In this document: in pieces, positions 1 through 5,204 of the stretch
How the letters are laid out: the number at the start of each line of letters is the position of its first letter
Position numbering within the stretch: position 1 is the first letter of the stretch
From: Halococcaceae archaeon
GTDB lineage: Archaea; Halobacteriota; Halobacteria; Halobacteriales; Halalkalicoccaceae
Direction of reading: 5' to 3'
DNA length: 5,604 nucleotides
Assembly: GCA_007129135.1 (NCBI GenBank)
Contig: SKWB01000045.1
Span: forward strand, 1-5,604
Position numbers and translations under genes: made by a program
The notes under the pieces: model-generated
Database searches by the model: none
What the model was told of the DNA's origin: nothing
What the model saw: only the letters and a program-made list of their open reading frames with translations

Positions 1-827
1 CGACGATCGCCGTCGACATCCACACCGGCGAGATCCAGTGGGCCCACCAGGAGTCGGCTCACGACATCTGGGACTACGACTCGGCGATGATGCGGATGAT
101 CCTCCGCGACGTCGAGATTCCCCACCTCGACTACGAGGGCGACGTCGTCTACAACGCCGGGAAGACCTCCTGGTCCTACACGATGCACCCCGACACGGGC
201 GACCTGCTGATCCGCGGGGAGCCGCTCAGCCAGCAGATCAACTTCATGAAGCTGGTGCCCCACGTCGAGGAGGAACGCGAGTACGTGATGCTGCCGGGGC
301 TGCTCGGCGGCCAGGACTGGCAGCCGGCGTCGTACGACCCCGAGAGCGGGCTCTGTTTCCACAAGGTGCTCAACACGCCGCACTCGGTCAAGTGGCGCAA
401 CGAGGAGTACAAACCCGGCGAGAAGTTCTGGGGTGGCATCGTCGACGTCGAACCCGACGAGGAGGAGATCCCAGAGGGGTACAACGGCCACATCAGCGCG
501 ATCGTGGCGGTCGATCCCACCACCGGGAGGGTCGTCTGGCGCGACTGGATCGACAGCGACCGGTATCTCTGGGGCGGGACGATGACGACCGCGACCGGCC
601 TGCTGTTCGCCGGCACGCAGAACGGTGACGTGGTCGCCTACGACTGCGAGACCGGCGAGCGCCTCTGGGAGTTCGATATCTCGGAGAAGGCGATCGGGGG
701 CGACCCGGTCAGCTGGTACGACCCGGGTACGGAAAAGCAGTATATCGCGATCCAGATCGGCGGTAGCGGCTTCGTCGGCCGGGGTCCGCGCGGGGACAGA
801 CTCGCCGTCTTCTCGCTTTCGGGCTGA
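1..827 (+). CDS. PQQ-dependent dehydrogenase (methanol/ethanol quinoprotein family), C-terminal half, partial
   Basis: The reading frame is open from the left edge (first full codon at base 3) to TGA at 825-827, giving 274 residues; the N-terminal half lies outside the window. Enzymes of this family oxidise primary alcohols (or aldehydes) with PQQ bound in an eight-bladed beta-propeller. Visible family marks are the propeller 'tryptophan-docking' motifs (VDIHTGEIQW, VDPTTGRVVW, YDCETGERLW), the active-site HDIWDYD at visible residues 20-26, AGKTSWSYT with Lys54 at the PQQ-contact position, GGQDWQP, and the C-terminal blade TTATGLLFAGTQNGDV followed by GDPVSWYDPG. D24 aligns with the catalytic Asp of methanol dehydrogenases and D26 with the lanthanide-ligand Asp of XoxF. 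The metal ligands Glu and Asn would lie upstream and cannot be checked. It is a paralogue of the complete gene at 3471-5183, roughly half identical by eye, but lacks that protein's C301 and C327 (Ala and Met here). The family call is firm; substrate and metal are inferred. Confidence 0.95.
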   Translation, partial: TIAVDIHTGEIQWAHQESAHDIWDYDSAMMRMILRDVEIPHLDYEGDVVYNAGKTSWSYTMHPDTGDLLIRGEPLSQQINFMKLVPHVEEEREYVMLPGLLGGQDWQPASYDPESGLCFHKVLNTPHSVKWRNEEYKPGEKFWGGIVDVEPDEEEIPEGYNGHISAIVAVDPTTGRVVWRDWIDSDRYLWGGTMTTATGLLFAGTQNGDVVAYDCETGERLWEFDISEKAIGGDPVSWYDPGTEKQYIAIQIGGSGFVGRGPRGDRLAVFSLSG

Positions 828-855
828 GCCGGGAGACCGATCTACTGAAAACACC

Positions 856-1611
856 ATGACAATGAAAGACGTGAGCGCGATCGACGACCTGGAGCGGGCG
901 GTTCGGGCCGAGCCCGCGCTCCTCACGGCGCTCGACGACCGGATCGAGGCACAGCTCGGAAGCGAGGAGGTAAGAGAGCGCCTCGACGCGGGACGGGCGC
1001 TTCGCGCGGCGGCGACACACGACCCGGCGCTCGTCGCGCCATACGAGCGGACGCTCGTGGGACTGCTCCGCGACGACCAGGACTCGCTTCGGCTCTCTGG
1101 GGCGGTCGCGCTCGCCGAACTCGCCACGGTAGCGCCCGAGCGGGTGGGGTCGGCCACGCCGGAGCTGATCGCCGCCTTCGAGGCGACGGTCGCCCCGACG
1201 ATCGAGGAGGCGGTTCTCCGGGCGCTCACGCGGGTCGGAGCGGAGGAGCCGGGGACCGTCGCCCCGGCCGACCGGGCCGTCGCCGAACGGCTCCCGGGGG
1301 CGACGTTTCCGATCCAGACGGTGATCACGAGGTCGTTCGTCGCCGTCGTCGCGGCCGACCCGGGCCTGTTCGAACGAACGATCGAGGCGTACGCCACGCT
1401 CGTCGAGGACGGACCGGAGCGGACGGCCCGGTTCGCGGTCGAGGCGCTCGCGGCCGTCGCGCGTGCCGACCCGACCGCTGTGGCGCGGTCCGAGCGAGTC
1501 ACGACACGCCTCCGGTCCCTGGAGGCGGCGATCGACGCCGACCCGAGACCCGAGGTCGGAGCCGGGTTCAAGTCCGCGGCGCGAACGCTCCGCGCGGTCG
1601 AACCGACGTAG
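856..1611 (+). CDS. HEAT-like repeat protein of unknown role
   Basis: The protein has 251 residues, is acidic and Ala/Leu/Glu/Arg-rich, and contains no Cys or Trp. It appears all-helical, with paired amphipathic helices at a spacing of about 35-40 residues (roughly residues 42-62, 65-97, 103-136, 155-170, 175-209 and 213-247). The phrase 'A(V/L)ALAELA..APERV' recurs in variants such as 'AVEALAAVARADPTAV'. This is the look of HEAT or PBS-lyase-type repeats, which usually serve as protein-binding scaffolds; no catalytic motif is visible and there is no signal peptide or membrane segment. It begins 28 nt after the stop of the partial quinoprotein gene with no promoter-like AT-rich tract between them, so the two are probably one operon. 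It may help assemble or dock that dehydrogenase, but this rests only on position. ATG at 856 is chosen; an in-frame ATG at 862 would remove two residues. The frame stays open upstream to about 625, but that part overlaps the dehydrogenase in another frame and is not taken as coding. Confidence 0.85.
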   Translation: MTMKDVSAIDDLERAVRAEPALLTALDDRIEAQLGSEEVRERLDAGRALRAAATHDPALVAPYERTLVGLLRDDQDSLRLSGAVALAELATVAPERVGSATPELIAAFEATVAPTIEEAVLRALTRVGAEEPGTVAPADRAVAERLPGATFPIQTVITRSFVAVVAADPGLFERTIEAYATLVEDGPERTARFAVEALAAVARADPTAVARSERVTTRLRSLEAAIDADPRPEVGAGFKSAARTLRAVEPT

Positions 1612-1632
1612 GTACGGTGTCGGGGTCTCGGT

Positions 1633-2109
1633 CTAGTCCTCCACGGGGGGCTCTCGCCCCCGGCCCGACTCCTCCTCGGCGGCGAGCGGGTAGGCGTTGA
1701 ACAGCACCCTGAGACGGTCGCTCTTCGGGTAGCAGGTACAGGTGAGTCGCAGCCCGTCCTCGACCTGTTCGTCGGTGAGCGCGAGGTTCATGTCCATCTC
1801 CGCCTCCCCGTCGTCGAGTACCGACGTACAGACGTTGCAGGTCCCCGACCGGCACTGAGAGGCCCACGTCAGGCCGGCGGCCTCCGCCGACCGGAGCAGG
1901 GTCTCCTCGCGGTCGACCTCGATCCGCCCGTAGTAGCGCTCGTCGAGGTCCGCACGGGCCGCCTTCTCGAACGGCTCGTCGTCGAGCTCCCAGCCCTGGC
2001 TCGCGAGCACGCGGTAATCGAGGTACTCGAGTTCGGCCGGTGGCAACTCCTCTCGCTCCTCGGCCTCCGTATCGACACCCGGGCCCACCGCCGGGAGCTT
2101 GATTCCCAT
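1633..2109 (-). CDS. [2Fe-2S] ferredoxin, haloarchaeal plant-type
   Basis: The product is a 158-residue soluble one-electron carrier. The cluster motif is CRSGTCNVC (C86, C91, C94) followed by C124 in RLTCTCYP, matching the C-x4-C-x2-C ... C pattern of plant-type ferredoxins. Residues about 28-66 (from LEYLDYRVLASQGWEL to YYGRIEV) correspond to the acidic N-terminal insertion typical of Halobacterium and Haloarcula ferredoxins, and EMDMNLALTDEQVEDG fits the conserved segment between the third and fourth cysteines. It is longer than the usual ~129 residues because of an N-terminal extension of about 27 residues and a charged C-terminal tail. It also has an extra C126 two residues after the last ligand. 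The start is set at ATG 2109 because a TATA-like element lies about 28 nt upstream, as expected for a leaderless transcript; an in-frame TTG at 2133 would fall inside that element. It is convergent with the HEAT gene (21-nt gap) and divergent from the 2562 operon. It could accept electrons from the neighbouring quinoproteins, but this is inferred from proximity only. Confidence 0.93.
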   Translation of the reverse strand: MGIKLPAVGPGVDTEAEEREELPPAELEYLDYRVLASQGWELDDEPFEKAARADLDERYYGRIEVDREETLLRSAEAAGLTWASQCRSGTCNVCTSVLDDGEAEMDMNLALTDEQVEDGLRLTCTCYPKSDRLRVLFNAYPLAAEEESGRGREPPVED

Positions 2110-2131
2110 GGTGGGTGCTAGCGACCGGGTC

Positions 2132-2145
2132 AATTATAATTTTTC
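2132..2145 (-). promoter_or_regulatory. TATA-box promoter of the ferredoxin gene
   Basis: An AT-only tract (AATTATAATTTTT on the plus strand) stands out from GC-rich surroundings. Its centre is about 28 nt upstream of the ferredoxin ATG at 2109, the usual TATA-to-start distance for leaderless haloarchaeal transcripts. On the minus strand it is preceded by a purine-rich GTGAAA that could act as the TFB recognition element. There is no Shine-Dalgarno sequence before the ATG, which agrees with leaderless initiation. Confidence 0.7.
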
Positions 2146-2439
2146 ACTCGGGTGTTACGAGAGGTCTCCCGACGGTCGCGTCGAACCTCGGCGTTCGCAC
2201 GCGGTTCCGGGCGTGGTTCGACGCCTCCGGTTCGAGCGAATACGACGCTCGTCGAACCCAGCGTCGTGATATGTCTACCACACCGGAACGTCCCCACCGG
2301 TCGTCGAGAAACTACACCGGTTAGTGAGGTCAGTTCGACTGAACTGTTCGGCCGACAGGTGCCTGTTGCGCCGTAGACGGCTCACCGCTCGCGCCGGACG
2401 TTTACCGTGTCATACACGAATTATGATGTCCAATCTGAG
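2146..2439. other. Divergent intergenic region, no gene supported
   Basis: This stretch separates the ferredoxin promoter from the promoter zone of the 2562 operon. Short frames exist on both strands, but their third codon positions are not GC-enriched, they are Arg/Ser-rich rather than acidic, and they match no family I know. It contains several short perfect inverted repeats: ACGACGCT/AGCGTCGT at 2242-2249 and 2260-2267, CAGTTC/GAACTG at 2331-2346, GCCGT/ACGGC at 2370-2381, and CGTGT/ACACG at 2406-2418. The last is the best operator-like candidate. No tRNA, rRNA or mobile-element signature was seen. Confidence 0.6.
2406..2418. promoter_or_regulatory. 13-bp palindrome, possible operator
   Basis: CGTGT-CAT-ACACG is a perfect inverted repeat with 5-bp arms and a 3-bp spacer, about 30 bp upstream of the AT-rich promoter zone for the 2562-5183 operon. 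Size and symmetry suit a dimeric winged-helix regulator. No particular regulator can be assigned, and short palindromes do arise by chance. Confidence 0.3.
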
Positions 2440-2492
2440 CTAGGTGTTTTTATTTACCTAGTTTTGTAATAAATCAATAAGGTTAACACCTA
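2440..2492 (+). promoter_or_regulatory. AT-rich promoter zone with TAGGT half-sites, for the 2562-5183 operon
   Basis: This is one of the most AT-rich stretches of the window and contains two TATA-like candidates, TTTTTATTTA (2447-2456) and GTAATAAAT (2466-2474). Transcription from them would begin near 2475-2500, giving a leader of roughly 60-90 nt before ATG 2562. The zone is marked by inverted repeats sharing a TAGGT core: CTAGGT (2440-2445) with ACCTAG (2456-2461), and TAGGTGTT (2441-2448) with AACACCTA (2485-2492). They bracket the TATA candidates, as a repressor or activator site would. A weaker alternative is a leaderless promoter using GATATCAAT (2533-2541), about 26 nt before the ATG. 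Confidence 0.5.
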
Positions 2493-2493
2493 T

Positions 2494-2506
2494 GAGGTGC
2501 CGCCTC
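2494..2506 (+). promoter_or_regulatory. Small hairpin in the likely leader of the 2562 operon
   Basis: GAGG (2494-2497) and CCTC (2503-2506) can pair around a 5-nt loop, with a further U-G pair possible in RNA. It lies between the AT-rich promoter zone and the start codon, so it would sit near the 5' end of a leadered transcript. The stem is short and its importance is uncertain. Confidence 0.2.
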
Positions 2507-2561
2507 TATGACGATTCTGGCGGTGTCGGATGGATATCAATCCACACACACGAGAGAACAC

Positions 2562-3464
2562 ATGAGTGCACCACAGATAACGACGGAAGACAGGGAGGGA
2601 CTCACGCGCACGCTCGGCGTCGGTGAGTCCGACGTCGGCGAGCGGCCGACGCTCTCTCAGTTGCGAGGGACGATCGACGCCGAGGCTGACGACTCGTTCG
2701 CGTCGATGGGCGAGGCGATCAGGGCGGAGCTCTCGGGACGGCTCGACGCGTCGCTGCTCGCCGAGAGGCGGGAGGAGCTGGCGGCGCAGATCGAACGGCT
2801 CCCCGAGGTACGGAACGTGGGGATTCCGGCGGGGGAGTCCGAGCCGGATCGGCTCTACCGGGAGGTGATCGAACCGGGCTGGGACGTCTACCACCACCTG
2901 GCGGACGTCGGCTTCTTCGAGAGCGTCGAGGAGGCGCTCCCGCGCTTCACTCCCGACCACATCGAGACGACCGCCCACGAACTGATCCGGGCGGAGCCGC
3001 TCTCGGGGACGCTCTCGGGGATGGGCTTCGACGAGCACGAGCAGATGGTGCTCGTGATGAACGTGGTGAACAACAACACCCGGCTCGCACGGTGGGTGCC
3101 CACGAAGGACATCCCCTCCGGCGTCGGCTTCGACGTCGACCACGTTCCGCCACTGCCCCAGCGGGCGATGGGCGGGACGCTGCTGTGGGTCAACGCGCTT
3201 GACGTCCACCTCTGGCAGAGCAGGGTGCTCGTCACCGAGAAGATCCTCGACGACGCCTTCTGGGACACGAAGGCGATGCTCGGGGGGCTCTCGATGATGA
3301 CCGAGGCAGCACACGACGTCGCTGCGGGCGAGTCGCTGACCGACGCACAGCTGACCGCGGCGCTCTCGGCGAGCGCCGCGATCATGATCGTCAACCAGGA
3401 GGAGATCTGCAAGGACGCCTTCTGGATCACCGAGGAGATGCGCGCTCCCTCAAAGGCGCGATAA
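2562..3464 (+). CDS. Unrecognised 300-residue protein co-transcribed with the PQQ dehydrogenase
   Basis: I do not recognise this family. The 300-residue protein is acidic and appears mainly helical, with no signal peptide, no convincing membrane segment and a single Cys (C283, in QEEICKDAFW). The N-terminal ~100 residues are strongly charged. The more distinctive part follows: GWDVYHHLADVGFFE (residues 106-120), FDEHEQMVLVMNVVNNNTRLARW (about 156-178), VDHVPPLP (192-199), and the near-repeat DDAFWDT (230-236) and KDAFWIT (284-290). Histidines at 111, 112, 133, 139, 159, 194, 216 and 251 could include metal or cofactor contacts, but no known motif is formed. Its stop is 6 nt before the dehydrogenase ATG, so co-transcription is very likely and a partner-subunit, maturation or cofactor-loading role is plausible (inferred from position only). 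ATG 2562 is preferred over in-frame ATG 2508: the 18 extra codons have low third-position GC and a non-acidic product, unlike the codons that follow. Confidence 0.88.
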   Translation: MSAPQITTEDREGLTRTLGVGESDVGERPTLSQLRGTIDAEADDSFASMGEAIRAELSGRLDASLLAERREELAAQIERLPEVRNVGIPAGESEPDRLYREVIEPGWDVYHHLADVGFFESVEEALPRFTPDHIETTAHELIRAEPLSGTLSGMGFDEHEQMVLVMNVVNNNTRLARWVPTKDIPSGVGFDVDHVPPLPQRAMGGTLLWVNALDVHLWQSRVLVTEKILDDAFWDTKAMLGGLSMMTEAAHDVAAGESLTDAQLTAALSASAAIMIVNQEEICKDAFWITEEMRAPSKAR

Positions 3465-3470
3465 CACACT

Positions 3471-5183
3471 ATGGCAATAGAAGAAGACAGGGCCATCAAG
3501 GCCGCAATGGACACGGTCGTACGGGAGACGGACAACGGCTACCGGGTGCTCGGCGCGCCCGAACAGTCGGTCACACACCAACACGACATCGACCGGATCC
3601 CCGAGTTCGACGTCACGGAAGAGATGCTGAAGGGCTCGGGCGACGACCCCGAGGCGTGGCTCGTCTACGGGAAGAACTACGAACAACACCGCTACACGAC
3701 GGCGGGCGTGATCACGCCCGAGAACGTCGCCGACCTCGAACTCGAGTACGAGATGTCGGTCGGCTCCGGGTCGAGCATGGAGGGCTCGCCGCTGATCGTC
3801 CCGGGCGACCCGCCGATCATGTACCAGTCGAACGGGCCGAACCACATCAAGGCGATCGACCCGCGCGAGGGCGACGTGCTCTGGAGCTTCACCTACGCGG
3901 TGCCGTCGGACGTCGTCCTCTGCTGTGACGACAACAACCGTGGACCCGCCGTCTTCGAGGACAAAGTCTACATGACGACGCTCGACTCGGGTGTCGTCGC
4001 CCTGAACCGCTACACCGGCGAAGAAGAGTGGTACGCGAGCACCGCGGACCACGAATCGGGCTACTCCGCGACCTGGGCGCCGCAGGTCTACGACGGCAAG
4101 GTCTTCACCGGCAGCGCCGGCGGCGAGTACGGCGTCCGCGGCTTCCACACCGCGCTCGATGCCGAGACCGGCGACGAGGTCTGGTACACCCACACCTCGC
4201 CGGAGGAGGAGTGGGTCGGCGACAGCATCGAGCAGTCGTGCTGTACGAACTGGATGGGCGCGACCGTCGACACGGAGAAGGGCCGGCTCTACCTGCCGAT
4301 GGGCAACCCGGGACCGGACTTCGACGGCTCCGTGCGACCCGGGCCGAACCGCAACAGCTGCGGGACGCTCTGTCTCGACATGGAGACCGGCGAGCGCCTC
4401 TGGTTCTTCCAGGAGTCGCCACACGACGTCTGGGACTACGACTCGGCCTGTCCGCGCGTGCTGATCCGCGAGATGGAGGTCGACCACCGCGAGCAGACGA
4501 TCGACGCCGTCGTCAGCGCGGGCAAGACCGCCTGGTCGTACACGCTCGACGCCGACACGGGCGAACTGATCGAGCGCAGCCAGCCGGGTGTGCAGCAGCT
4601 GAACATGTACACGATGATCCCGCACATCGACGAGGGCCGACGCATGCCGTTCATGCCCGGCGCGATGGGCGGCAACGACTGGCAGCCCCCGGCGTACAAC
4701 CCCGACACCGGCCTCGTCTACTACAAGATGCACAACTCGCCACAGGAGGCGTGGTGGCGCTTCGAGGAGTACGAGGAGGGCAAGAAGTACTGGGGCGGCA
4801 TCTTGGAGGACGAGACCGAGTCGATCCCCGACGGCTACAACGGCCACATCGGCGCGGTGATCGCGATCGATCCGGAGACAGGCCAGCGGGTCTGGCGCGA
4901 CTGGATCGACAGCGACATCTACCTCTGGGGCGGGATCCTCACGACCTCCACAGGTCTGACCTTCGCGGGCAACCAGAACGGCGAGATGGTCGGCTACGAC
5001 GCCGAGACCGGCGACCGGCTCTGGGAGTTCGACACCGGCGAGACGCCGATCTCCGGCGACCCGGTCAGCTGGTACGACCCGGGCGAGGAGAAACAGTACC
5101 TCGCGATCCAGGTCGGCGGCAGCGGCTGGCTCCGCCGCGGCAAGCGTGACGACCGCCTGATGGTCTTCTCGATGGAAGCCTGA
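3471..5183 (+). CDS. PQQ-dependent dehydrogenase, lanthanide-type (XoxF-like) quinoprotein, complete
   Basis: The 570-residue product belongs to the eight-bladed beta-propeller methanol/ethanol dehydrogenase family, which oxidises alcohols with PQQ and a bound metal. The family core begins near residue 50 (DDPEAWLVYGKNYEQHRYT). Seen in order are the vicinal pair C151-C152 in CCDDNNRG (the PQQ-stacking disulfide of the family), E219 in AGGEYGVRG (metal ligand), W248 in EEEWVGDS (stacks under PQQ), N279 in PMGNPGP (metal ligand), D322 in HDVWDYD (catalytic base) with D324 as the extra lanthanide-ligand Asp, K352 in AGKTAWSY (PQQ contact), GGNDWQP (400-406), and the last blade ending in GDPVSWYDPG. 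Repeated W-docking motifs such as LDAETGDEVW and YDAETGDRLW mark the blades. Length is normal for the family. Oddly, the N-terminus (MAIEEDRAIKAAMD...) is charged and has neither signal peptide nor twin arginines. There are additional cysteines at 257, 258, 297, 301 and 327. No CxxCH haem motif is present, so it is not a quinohaemoprotein. Family certain; lanthanide dependence and substrate inferred. Confidence 0.97.
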   Translation: MAIEEDRAIKAAMDTVVRETDNGYRVLGAPEQSVTHQHDIDRIPEFDVTEEMLKGSGDDPEAWLVYGKNYEQHRYTTAGVITPENVADLELEYEMSVGSGSSMEGSPLIVPGDPPIMYQSNGPNHIKAIDPREGDVLWSFTYAVPSDVVLCCDDNNRGPAVFEDKVYMTTLDSGVVALNRYTGEEEWYASTADHESGYSATWAPQVYDGKVFTGSAGGEYGVRGFHTALDAETGDEVWYTHTSPEEEWVGDSIEQSCCTNWMGATVDTEKGRLYLPMGNPGPDFDGSVRPGPNRNSCGTLCLDMETGERLWFFQESPHDVWDYDSACPRVLIREMEVDHREQTIDAVVSAGKTAWSYTLDADTGELIERSQPGVQQLNMYTMIPHIDEGRRMPFMPGAMGGNDWQPPAYNPDTGLVYYKMHNSPQEAWWRFEEYEEGKKYWGGILEDETESIPDGYNGHIGAVIAIDPETGQRVWRDWIDSDIYLWGGILTTSTGLTFAGNQNGEMVGYDAETGDRLWEFDTGETPISGDPVSWYDPGEEKQYLAIQVGGSGWLRRGKRDDRLMVFSMEA

Positions 5184-5198
5184 GGACTCGACACACCG

Positions 5199-5204
5199 TT
5201 TTTT
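5199..5204 (+). terminator. T-run terminator candidate after the dehydrogenase operon
   Basis: Six consecutive T residues begin 16 nt after the TGA of the dehydrogenase gene in otherwise GC-rich DNA. Archaeal termination commonly uses such U-tracts without needing a hairpin. No strong stem is seen immediately before it. Confidence 0.45.

Noticed and set aside
625..855. Upstream in-frame extension of the HEAT gene
   Set aside because: It overlaps the end of the dehydrogenase gene in another frame and encodes Ser/Arg-rich non-acidic sequence; ATG 856 fits the acidic helical protein.
2110..2133. TTG at 2133 as the ferredoxin start
   Set aside because: It lies at the edge of the TATA-like element that promotes the gene; ATG 2109 is correctly spaced for a leaderless start.
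2281..2320. Three CACCGG copies as a repeat array
   Set aside because: The copies are only 6 bp, unevenly spaced (14 and 20 nt) and composed of common haloarchaeal words; there is no CRISPR-like repeat length or regularity.
2115..2376. Small plus-strand open frames in the intergenic region
   Set aside because: They are Arg/Ser-rich, not acidic, lack GC3 bias, and one starts inside the opposing promoter.
2508..2561. ATG at 2508 as the start of the 300-residue protein
   Set aside because: The 18 extra codons have low third-position GC and a product unlike the acidic protein after ATG 2562. The alternative is not fully excluded.
2508..3535. Open frames antisense to the 300-residue gene
   Set aside because: They are Ser/Arg-rich or His/Arg/Val-rich shadows of a frame with much stronger haloarchaeal coding character.
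3471..5183. Quinohaemoprotein (PQQ plus haem c) identity
   Set aside because: There is no CxxCH motif and no C-terminal cytochrome domain; the protein ends at the last propeller blade.
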